A stretch of 16,052 nt of DNA from Acidimicrobiia bacterium. Its GTDB lineage: Bacteria > Actinomycetota > Acidimicrobiia > Spongiisociales > UBA5794. The notes beneath the pieces are model-generated. The model was not told where the DNA came from. It did not search any database and was given only the letters and a program-made list of their open reading frames with translations. The position numbers and the translations under genes are program-made. The DNA lies in contig JAUVPA010000007.1 of the NCBI GenBank assembly GCA_030598905.1, positions 1-16,052 on the forward strand, in the 5' to 3' direction. Shown here piece by piece: positions 1-5,235 of this stretch; position 1 is the first letter of the stretch; the number at the start of each line of letters is the position of its first letter.

Positions 1-492
1 GAGGACACCCGGCCTCGCCACCAGTCCGGCACCGATACGGGTAGCCTCATCGGGGGGATACACCGCTCGCATCGTCACCATCGGATACCGGTGGCCGTGT
101 TTGGCAACGTCACCCACAACCGTTTCCACGTTGCTGAGACCCAGGACGCGTCCGGCACGACGGGCGAGCCGCATACGTCGACTGGACCGATCGAGCAACG
201 TCACCACGGTATCCGGCCACAGGATCGCTAGCGGGATACCGGGGAGGCCGACACCCGATCCGATATCGAGGAGAGCCTCTGGTGGTACCGGTTGTGGCCA
301 ACACCCCGCCAGCGAGAGGCTGTCGGCAAGGTGCCTTGTCTCGATGCGATCGGCCTCGGCAGGGCCGATGCCGCCACCCGGAATGGCTTCCTCGATCAAC
401 CAGTGGCCGTAGCGGGCCAACGCTGTCTCCGGAGAGGGTGAGAGGGGAAACCCAGCCCACACCGCGGTCCGGGCAACAACCGACTGTTTCAC
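1..492 (-). CDS. rsmG: 16S rRNA (guanine527-N7)-methyltransferase RsmG (GidB), 3' end outside window
   Basis: The minus-strand frame reads into the window edge and gives about 164 residues of an RsmG-type Rossmann methyltransferase. RsmG uses S-adenosylmethionine to methylate G527 of 16S rRNA in the 30S subunit; loss in other bacteria gives low-level streptomycin resistance. The SAM-binding motif LLDIGSGVGLPGIPLAI is visible, preceded by the RHLADSL segment typical of the family. The listed start is GTG at 492. The frame stays open to CTG at 501, giving an N-terminus (L/M)FHVKQ like the MFHVK start of many RsmG proteins. The AGGGGGAGG ribosome binding site (520-512) is 10 nt from CTG but 19 nt from GTG, so CTG may be the true start. 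The 5' end lies inside a parS site, and the gene ends the rpmH-jag operon. Family assignment is firm; the start is uncertain. Confidence 0.93.
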   Translation of the reverse strand, partial: MKQSVVARTAVWAGFPLSPSPETALARYGHWLIEEAIPGGGIGPAEADRIETRHLADSLSLAGCWPQPVPPEALLDIGSGVGLPGIPLAILWPDTVVTLLDRSSRRMRLARRAGRVLGLSNVETVVGDVAKHGHRYPMVTMRAVYPPDEATRIGAGLVARPGVL

Positions 493-500
493 GTGAAACA
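485..500. promoter_or_regulatory. parS: parS centromere site (ParB binding)
   Basis: The 16-bp perfect palindrome TGTTTCACGTGAAACA matches the widely conserved bacterial parS consensus exactly. ParB nucleates here, spreads and, with ParA, segregates newly replicated origins. It lies about 3.2 kb from the dnaA start, on the side where parA and parB usually follow rsmG (outside this window). It also encodes FHVKQ at the start of rsmG, so it is both centromere and coding sequence. No second perfect copy was seen in the window. Confidence 0.95.
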
Positions 501-511
501 GGGGCCAACTG

Positions 512-630
512 CCTCCCCCTCAGGGGGAGGTGCCGAGCGAAGCGAGGCGGAGGAGGTCACAGCCGAGGCGCCAACCCCCTCCCCGGCCTATTGGCCGGGA
601 CTCCCCTCTGAGGGGGGAGTAGGGGAGGTG
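512..630. repeat. REP/MITE-like palindromic repeat element
   Basis: About 119 bp of highly structured sequence lies between jag and rsmG. It opens with a perfect 9-bp inverted repeat (CCTCCCCCT-C-AGGGGGAGG, 512-530). The GAGCGAAGCGAGGCGGAGG core follows from 535. A 7-bp hairpin CCCGGCC-TATT-GGCCGGG lies at 582-599. It closes with ACTCCCC/GGGGAGT arms (600-620) and a second AGGGGAGGTG. Composition and structure look like a dispersed non-autonomous repeat. On the minus strand it encodes the last 13 residues and stop of jag and the purine-rich ribosome binding site of rsmG. Its copy number elsewhere in the genome cannot be seen from here. Confidence 0.6.
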
Positions 631-1523
631 TCATCGTCGTCGTCCGTTTCTTCGCCGCCTCCAGATGCCTTGGCGGGCTCATATCCCTCTTCCAGGCTGA
701 GAATCACGGCGCGATTGGGTTCCTCGCCTTCGGAGAAGGAACGCACCCCTTCGATCTCGACCACGGAGTCGTGAATCACCTTGCGATCGGCGGCGTTCAT
801 GGGCTCCAGCATGATCTCACCACCATCTGCCTTGAGGCGCTCCGTCAGGCGAGTGGTGTAGATCCCCAACGCCTCGCGGCGTCGCTCCCCGTAACCAGCG
901 ATGTCGAGTCGCATCCGAGGGGCGCCGAAGGTCTTGCGCTGCACCACGGTTCGCGTCAACTCGAGCACCGACTGCATCACGGCGCCCTTTTGGCCGACAA
1001 GAGCCTCGGTCTGGCCCCCACTGACGTTCATCCACAGGATATCCTCTTCAACGCGCGTCGTCACGTCACCTTCGAGACCAAACGCATCGAGGAGCCCGTT
1101 CAAGAACTCAGCGGCGACTTCGGCCTGGGTCTCGATCGGAGCAGCTTCCGGACGGGGTTCTTCGTTCTGGGTCACAGGTCTCTCCCTCGAGTCCGGTTTG
1201 CTCGACGTTTCGTTCTTGGGTCTGTTGCGGCGGGACGACGAAACCTGGGCGCCGTTCTTCTTGCCCCCCTTGCCATTTCCCTTCTTCTGCTGACTGGAAC
1301 GTCCCTCACTAGAGCCTCCCGACCGGCTGCGGCGGCGGCGTGATCGTTTCGGCTTCCGGGTGACCTTGACGATGGCTTCTTTGCCTCCCAGACCGAGAAA
1401 CCCGGCGGTTGGCTCCTGCATGACTTCGACGGTGGCCTGGTCGGGGGAATCGAGACCGAGCTCCGTGATAGCCGCCTCTATGGCACCATCGACGGTCTTC
1501 CCCTGCGCTTCAACCCATTCCAT
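588..1523 (-). CDS. jag: RNA-binding protein KhpB/Jag (SpoIIIJ-associated)
   Basis: This 311-residue protein has the three Jag parts in order. Jag_N spans residues 1-54, with MEWVEAQGKTVDGAI and GFLGLGGKEA. A long Lys/Arg/Ser/Gly linker at 56-110 is probably disordered. A KH domain at about 133-200 carries the GxxG loop GQKG (177-180), and an R3H domain at 205-277 carries the R247xxxH251 signature and the SEGEEP motif. Jag/KhpB partners with KhpA in RNA binding and in cell-division and cell-wall control in Gram-positives, and is nearly always downstream of yidC, as here (5-nt gap). The ATG start is clear. The C-terminal tail (TSPTPPSEGSPGQ after an Asp-rich run) is encoded by the palindromic repeat and is probably an acquired extension. 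Confidence 0.95.
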   Translation of the reverse strand: MEWVEAQGKTVDGAIEAAITELGLDSPDQATVEVMQEPTAGFLGLGGKEAIVKVTRKPKRSRRRRSRSGGSSEGRSSQQKKGNGKGGKKNGAQVSSSRRNRPKNETSSKPDSRERPVTQNEEPRPEAAPIETQAEVAAEFLNGLLDAFGLEGDVTTRVEEDILWMNVSGGQTEALVGQKGAVMQSVLELTRTVVQRKTFGAPRMRLDIAGYGERRREALGIYTTRLTERLKADGGEIMLEPMNAADRKVIHDSVVEIEGVRSFSEGEEPNRAVILSLEEGYEPAKASGGGEETDDDDDTSPTPPSEGSPGQ

Positions 1524-1528
1524 GGCTG

Positions 1529-2485
1529 TTACTTCCTCCTGCGGCGGTTCTTCTTCTTGCTGGCGTGTGGAGAGGGACTGGGATTGGCATCACCGTTGGC
1601 ATCGGGCCCCTCGTCCTTGGGTGGTTCTGCCGGCGTTTTTCCTTGTTTGCCGGGATGACCGAGTCGAAGGATGAGCCACTGCTGGGCTATCCGAAAGAGG
1701 TTGGATACGGCGAAGTAGAAGTCGAGACCGGTGGGCAGGTTCCATGAGATGAAACCGAAGAAAAGAGGCATGATCTTCATGGCGTTCTGCATTCCGGCCA
1801 TCTGCTGCGTTGGTTGCTGGTCGCCGTTCTTGCGCTGGCGCGTCGTTTGCACCTGCTGGTAGTAGCCGGCGGCGATGATCACGATCAGCAGCAACGCATA
1901 AGGGAGGAAAAAGACGATCCCGACGGTGAACGCTTCGGCCGGCGAGATGAGCAAGTTCATCCCGAGGAACGTCACTGGAGCAAAAATGGCTTGAACCGCC
2001 TCGACGGTGCCCTGGGGATCGGTAAATGCTCCGCTCACGTTGACGCCCTCACCCAGATCTCGCATCCGGTCCAACAGGTCCCTGGCGGGTTCGACGACCG
2101 CCCACAGATCGGAATCCTCGGGAATCCCGCTCCCGGTGCGAAGTACCGAGAAAAGTGCAAACCAGATCGGCATCTGCAGAATCAAGGGGAGACACCCGGC
2201 GGCCGGATTGACGCCGCGCTCCTTGTAGAGCTCCATGAGCTGCTTGTTGAGTTCTTCGCGGTCGCCCTTCAGCTCCTTCTGCAGCTTCTTCACCTCGGGC
2301 TGGATCTCTTGCATCGCCTTCATCGAACGCGTCTGCTTGAGAGTCAGAGGGAAGAGCAGCAACCCCACAAACAGGGTGAGCAGGATGATGGAAATCCCAT
2401 AACTTGGAATAATTTGGTAAAAAAAGGCGAGGAGTCCGCCGAGGACGCTGAGGAGGGCATTCCACAGGTCACTGATGATGTTCAC
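1529..2485 (-). CDS. yidC: Membrane protein insertase YidC/Oxa1 family
   Basis: This 318-residue inner-membrane protein inserts proteins into the membrane alone or with SecYEG. It lacks the large periplasmic domain of Gram-negative YidC. The first core helix (about 28-48) leads into the cytoplasmic coiled-coil hairpin with SMKAMQEIQPEVKKLQ (54-69). The VNPAAGCLPLILQMPIWFALF segment and later helices (IVFFLPYALLLIVIIAAGYY; the final FGFISWNLPTGLDFYFAVSNLF) follow, then a basic tail ending KKKNRRRRK, typical for ribosome contact. The GTG start overlaps the yidD stop by 4 nt. The position of the conserved groove arginine (Arg366 in E. coli) reads as Gly41. The family call is firm. Confidence 0.96.
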   Translation of the reverse strand: MNIISDLWNALLSVLGGLLAFFYQIIPSYGISIILLTLFVGLLLFPLTLKQTRSMKAMQEIQPEVKKLQKELKGDREELNKQLMELYKERGVNPAAGCLPLILQMPIWFALFSVLRTGSGIPEDSDLWAVVEPARDLLDRMRDLGEGVNVSGAFTDPQGTVEAVQAIFAPVTFLGMNLLISPAEAFTVGIVFFLPYALLLIVIIAAGYYQQVQTTRQRKNGDQQPTQQMAGMQNAMKIMPLFFGFISWNLPTGLDFYFAVSNLFRIAQQWLILRLGHPGKQGKTPAEPPKDEGPDANGDANPSPSPHASKKKNRRRRK

Positions 2486-2763
2486 TGCGCCGCTCCTTCA
2501 GCTTCGGTGAGTTCTTCATGGGGCGGGACGGGGTCGTACCCACCCTCACGCCACGGATGGCAGCGTCCGATCCGTTTTATTGCCATCCACGAGCCGCGGA
2601 CTGCACCGTGAACTTGGACGGCCTCGAGCCCATAGTGCGAACAACTTGGTTGATAGCGACAATTCCCACCGAAGAACGGGGAGAGGATCAGCTGATAACC
2701 ACGAATGAGGCCCATCATCAGACGGGCACCCCAACCGGGTTGCCGACTGTTCTCGTCGCTCAT
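2482..2763 (-). CDS. yidD: Membrane protein insertion efficiency factor YidD
   Basis: This 93-residue protein contains the DUF37/YidD core: LIRGYQLILSPFFGGNCRYQPSCSHYGLEA, then GSWMAIKRIGRCHPWREGGYDPVP. The two cysteines of CRYQPSCS and the RCHPW segment are the family hallmarks. An amphipathic N-terminal stretch (about 13-30) probably lies on the membrane. YidD assists YidC-dependent insertion. The ATG start overlaps the rnpA stop (ATGA) and the stop overlaps the yidC GTG start by 4 nt, so translation is probably coupled through all three genes. Length is normal for the family. Confidence 0.96.
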   Translation of the reverse strand: MSDENSRQPGWGARLMMGLIRGYQLILSPFFGGNCRYQPSCSHYGLEAVQVHGAVRGSWMAIKRIGRCHPWREGGYDPVPPHEELTEAEGAAQ

Positions 2764-3119
2764 CCGTCCTCCTCCTGCATGCGGGTCGCACCATCAACAG
2801 CTCGGCGCAACCACTCGACCAGGGTGGCAAAAGGAGCGGCCAGGACCTGGTTGTCGGCGATCACGATGTACGCCGTATTCGGTTGTAGCGGAACCCGGGC
2901 GGCGGCTTCACGCAACCGCCGCTTGACGCGGTTCCTTTGTACCGCGTTCCCCACCCGCCGACCGGCGACGACACCCACCTCGGGCGCCCGCTGCCGACCC
3001 GGCCCGCGTATCACGGCGAGACCTCCGGCTCGCCCCCGCACGCCACTCGCATACAACTGGGTGAAGCGCGATGTGGAGCGAAGTGAGACGAAGGGTCGGC
3101 GGCTACGCGGAGAGCTCAC
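2760..3119 (-). CDS. rnpA: Ribonuclease P protein component
   Basis: With GTG at 3119 this is a 119-residue basic protein, the usual RnpA size. It binds the RNase P RNA and helps process tRNA 5' ends. The family shows in LRSTSRFTQLYASG near the N-terminus, the central VVAGRRVGNAVQRNRVKRRLREA with the RNR motif, and the C-terminal ADNQVLAAPFATLVEWLRRAV. The GTG start overlaps the 3' end of rpmH by 17 nt in another frame; AAGG lies just upstream. The frame stays open upstream to an ATG at 3215, which would give 151 residues with rpmH almost wholly nested inside it, but the extra residues do not resemble RnpA. Codons for FVSLRSTS coincide with a GAGCGAAGTGAG-type motif that resembles the repeat at 512-630. 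Confidence 0.93.
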   Translation of the reverse strand: MSSPRSRRPFVSLRSTSRFTQLYASGVRGRAGGLAVIRGPGRQRAPEVGVVAGRRVGNAVQRNRVKRRLREAAARVPLQPNTAYIVIADNQVLAAPFATLVEWLRRAVDGATRMQEEDG

Positions 3120-3237
3120 GCCGGCCCTTGAGCCGACGGCGCTTGACGATGGCGCGCCCGGACCGGGTCCGCATACGGGACCGAAATCCGTGCTTTCTCT
3201 TACGTCGCCGCACATTGGGCTGGTACGTACGCTTCAT
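3103..3237 (-). CDS. rpmH: 50S ribosomal protein L34
   Basis: This 44-codon gene encodes a peptide that begins MKRTYQPNVRRRKRKHGF and continues with SRMRTRSGRAIVKRRRLKGR, an unmistakable full-length L34. It is a small, very basic protein of the large ribosomal subunit. ATG is at 3237 and TAG at 3105-3103. It is the first gene of the minus-strand operon and overlaps the rnpA start by 17 nt. No strong Shine-Dalgarno sequence is visible close to the ATG. I found no convincing promoter in the 456-bp region upstream, although one must be there. Confidence 0.97.
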   Translation of the reverse strand: MKRTYQPNVRRRKRKHGFRSRMRTRSGRAIVKRRRLKGRRELSA

Positions 3238-3266
3238 CAGAGGTATCCCGACCGGGAGAGGTACGT

Positions 3267-3286
3267 GGTACGGCGGGGAGCGTACC
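3267..3286 (-). other. Hairpin in the probable rpmH leader
   Basis: On the minus strand GGTACG and CGTACC form a 6-bp stem with an 8-nt loop, 30 nt before the L34 start. It may be a leader-RNA structure for L34 expression, or chance. No partner structure was recognised. Confidence 0.25.
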
Positions 3287-3320
3287 AGAGACGTGGTCTA
3301 ACCACCGAGCCCAACATCGA

Positions 3321-3335
3321 CCAGACGCCGTCTGG
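3321..3335. promoter_or_regulatory. 7-bp-arm palindrome, operator-like
   Basis: CCAGACG-C-CGTCTGG is a perfect inverted repeat with a one-base centre. It lies 84 nt upstream of rpmH, where a repressor or activator of the rpmH operon could bind. No known regulator consensus was recognised. Confidence 0.3.
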
Positions 3336-3344
3336 AATATGGAG

Positions 3345-3388
3345 CGCGAAATACCGCCAACGGTCGCGAAACATCGCGAAGGGCGAAA
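3345..3388. repeat. Phased CGCGAA heptamer repeats
   Basis: CGCGAAA begins at 3345 and 3365, CGCGAAG at 3375 and GGCGAAA at 3382. The first three are 20 and 10 bp apart, so they lie on the same face of the DNA helix. This is the layout expected for a protein that binds cooperatively, for example an origin or promoter regulator. The binding protein is unknown. Confidence 0.4.
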
Positions 3389-3428
3389 TGTGAGGACAAC
3401 TAGTAGGTTTTCCAGATATTGGATGTAG

Positions 3429-3442
3429 GACAAGGCCTTGTC
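3429..3442. promoter_or_regulatory. 14-bp perfect palindrome
   Basis: GACAAGGCCTTGTC is a perfect even palindrome 65 nt upstream of the -35 box of the dnaA promoter. It could be a dimer binding site acting on dnaA or rpmH. No match to a known operator was recognised. Confidence 0.35.
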
Positions 3443-3506
3443 GTATATGGGTTTTCACCGGAGCACCGGCCCGCCCCGAGCACTCGAGGTGCCGGATATA
3501 CCCCCC

Positions 3507-3536
3507 TTGCCCCTCCGTTCCGCGACTCCATATACT
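3507..3536 (+). promoter_or_regulatory. Probable dnaA promoter
   Basis: TTGCCC (3507-3512) and TATACT (3531-3536) are separated by 18 bp and fit a housekeeping sigma promoter. Transcription would start near 3543 and give a leader of about 150 nt that contains all three upstream DnaA-box-like sites. DnaA bound there could repress its own gene, which is known in several bacteria and is inferred here. Confidence 0.6.
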
Positions 3537-3621
3537 CGCCGCCACTCCTGGTGAGCGACACCATCCCTTCCGCCGCAGGCGAAGAAAGGAGACGTCGTCT
3601 TCACTGAGCGGGGCTGCATGC

Positions 3622-3654
3622 TTCTCCACATGTTGTGGATAGGTATGTGGACAG
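3622..3654. promoter_or_regulatory. Three DnaA-box-like sites at 12-bp spacing
   Basis: TTCTCCACA (3622-3630, plus), CTATCCACA (3642-3634, minus) and CTGTCCACA (3654-3646, minus) each differ by one base from TTATCCACA or TTGTCCACA. They start exactly 12 bp apart with 3-bp gaps. The first two face each other as TCCACA-TGT-TGTGGA. They lie 40-72 nt before the dnaA start codon and probably serve both origin function and dnaA autoregulation. Confidence 0.7.
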
Positions 3655-3693
3655 CATGACTGGCACCGACGGAAAGAGGAGCGAGGACGCAAA

Positions 3694-5046
3694 GTGGCGA
3701 CGCCGCACTCCTCACCAGCAGGTTGGGACACATTCCACCAACGCCTCCGCAACCGAATCACCACAAGCTCTTCCGACACCTGGATCGAACCACTCGATAC
3801 CCAACTCGATGGGAACACTCTCCGTCTCGTTGCGCCGAGTGAGTTCCACGTTCGCTGGGTGAACGACAAGATGCTCCCGGCGCTCGAAGAGAGTGCGGAG
3901 GCGGCGTTCGGTGACGGTGTGGCGGTTGAGTTGAGTGCTCGTCCCATCCTTGATGGTGAAGAAGAAACCGATGTATACGAGCAGCCTGAGCTGCCCGTGG
4001 TCAAACTCTCGGGATTCGAAGAACCCCGACTCGTTCCCAAGTACACCTTCGAGAACTTCGTGGTCGGGCAATCCAACCGGTTCGCCCACGCTGCTGCGCT
4101 CGCCGTCGCCGAACAGCCCGGTAGTCACTACAACCCTCTGTTTATCTACGCCGCTGCCGGCCTCGGCAAGACACATCTCCTCCATGCCGTCGGTCACCAC
4201 CGTCGCGAGCTCGAACCCGGTGCGGTGGTGCGTTATGTCACGTCCGAACAGTTCTTCAACGACTTCATCAACGGCATCCGCCGCAAGCGCATGGATCAGT
4301 TCAAGAGCATGTATCGAACCATCGACGTTCTCCTGCTCGACGACGTGCAGTTCTTCGAGGGCAAAGAGCAGATCCTCGAAGAGTTCTTCCACACGTTCAA
4401 TTCGCTCTACGAAGCCGACAAACAATTGGTGATCAGCTCAGACCGGCATCCCAAACATCTCTCCACCTTGGAGGACCGCCTCAGGAGCCGATTCGAATGG
4501 GGCCTCCTCACCGATATTCAGAGTCCCGACGTTGAGACCCGGCTCGCCATTCTCCGCCTGAACGCCGACTTCGCCCCTCTGCCGGTGCCCCGTGATGTCC
4601 TGACGTTCATCGCAGAACATGTTTCAGACAACATTCGCGAGCTCGAGGGTGCTCTGACGCGGGTCACGGCATACGCCGCTCTCACCGGAGAGGCCATCAA
4701 CCTGCCGATGGCACAAGAGGTCCTACACGACGTAGTGACGATGGAGGACAACGCACCGCCGTCAGCAGAGAACATCATCGACATAGCCGCCGTGTATTAC
4801 GACCTCAGCACGAGCGAACTGACGGGTCCGAGCCGTAAACAACCTCTCGCTCGCTCCCGCCAAATCGCAATGTATCTGTGCCGTGAGCACACCGACTTGT
4901 CCTTGCCGAAAATCGGTGCCGTGTTTGGTGGAAGGGACCACACGACCGTGCTCCACGCCGTGGACAAGGTGAAGTCACTCATGCAACGCGACAAAACCGT
5001 GTTTTCGGACGTCACATATCTCTCTCAAAAGCTGAGGAGAACTTGA
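3694..5046 (+). CDS. dnaA: Chromosomal replication initiator protein DnaA
   Basis: This 450-residue AAA+ initiator binds DnaA boxes and melts oriC. Domain I spans about residues 8-75, and a short linker (85-110) stands for domain II. The AAA+ core runs from KYTFENFVVGQSNRFAHAAA, with the P-loop at 153-160, Walker B LLLDD (213-217) and the FEGKEQILEEFFHTFN and ISSDRHP segments. The DNA-binding domain IV carries FGGRDHTTVLHA (411-422). The GTG start has GAGGA 6 nt upstream; an ATG at 3656 is out of frame. The P-loop reads AAAGLGKT where other DnaA proteins have Gly first, an unusual change at the ATP site. Domain II is short compared with streptomycetes. Confidence 0.98.
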   Translation: MATPHSSPAGWDTFHQRLRNRITTSSSDTWIEPLDTQLDGNTLRLVAPSEFHVRWVNDKMLPALEESAEAAFGDGVAVELSARPILDGEEETDVYEQPELPVVKLSGFEEPRLVPKYTFENFVVGQSNRFAHAAALAVAEQPGSHYNPLFIYAAAGLGKTHLLHAVGHHRRELEPGAVVRYVTSEQFFNDFINGIRRKRMDQFKSMYRTIDVLLLDDVQFFEGKEQILEEFFHTFNSLYEADKQLVISSDRHPKHLSTLEDRLRSRFEWGLLTDIQSPDVETRLAILRLNADFAPLPVPRDVLTFIAEHVSDNIRELEGALTRVTAYAALTGEAINLPMAQEVLHDVVTMEDNAPPSAENIIDIAAVYYDLSTSELTGPSRKQPLARSRQIAMYLCREHTDLSLPKIGAVFGGRDHTTVLHAVDKVKSLMQRDKTVFSDVTYLSQKLRRT

Positions 5047-5235
5047 TGTTTGTCCACACCGCGACATGCCGCGCACGAAGACCTGTGGGCGATACCCCTC
5101 CTCATCCACAATGTATGTGGAGAGACATGTCGTCTATCCCAAGCGATTCGCTGTCTTTTCCACAATCCACAAGCCCTACTACTACTTCTACCTTTTTGAT
5201 TTCATAAGAACTGTTGAAGCAGGGGAAGAACATCT
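5047..5235. other. oriC: oriC, dnaA-dnaN intergenic part
   Basis: This 189-bp gap carries the DnaA box TTGTCCACA (5050-5058), a perfect actinobacterial-type box 4 nt after the dnaA stop. TCATCCACA (5102-5110) has one mismatch and TGTGGAGAG (5116-5124) is a weak reverse box. The paired boxes TTTTCCACA (5156-5164) and CAATCCACA (5163-5171) come next. These lead into the DnaA-trio tract and an AT-richer stretch (5193-5215). Gene polarity flips around this region (minus to the left, plus to the right), as expected at an origin. Confidence 0.85.
5156..5192 (+). promoter_or_regulatory. Basal unwinding element: DnaA boxes, GC clamp and DnaA-trios
   Basis: Two overlapping DnaA boxes (5156-5171) are followed by AGCCC and then the triplets CTA CTA CTA CTT CTA (5176-5190). 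Read 3' to 5' on the other strand this is GAT GAT GAT GAA GAT, the DnaA-trio motif on which DnaA forms a single-strand filament in Bacillus subtilis. Order and spacing (boxes, GC-rich bases, trios, AT-rich DNA) match the described basal unwinding element. Melting should start just to the right of it. Confidence 0.8.

Larger units (their letters stand above)
3238..3693. other. rpmH-dnaA intergenic region (left part of oriC region)
   Basis: The 456 bp between the divergent rpmH and dnaA genes hold no credible protein gene. From left to right I see a GGTACG/CGTACC hairpin (3267-3286) in the rpmH leader, a CCAGACG palindrome, CGCGAA heptamers, a 14-bp palindrome, the dnaA promoter and three DnaA-box-like sites next to dnaA. 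The stretch 3391-3428 and the GC-rich stretch 3455-3500 show nothing I can name. An open frame that runs through the left half on the plus strand lacks any family signal. Confidence 0.85.

Noticed and set aside
2518..3393. Long plus-strand open frame (291 codons) opposite yidD, rnpA and rpmH
   Set aside because: It is antisense to three firmly identified genes and has no family-like segments; high GC makes such frames common.
3618..3659. A 13-codon reading frame (ATG CTT CTC CAC ... TGA) across the DnaA-box cluster, as a possible dnaA leader peptide
   Set aside because: No proper ribosome binding site, and the sequence is explained by the DnaA boxes.
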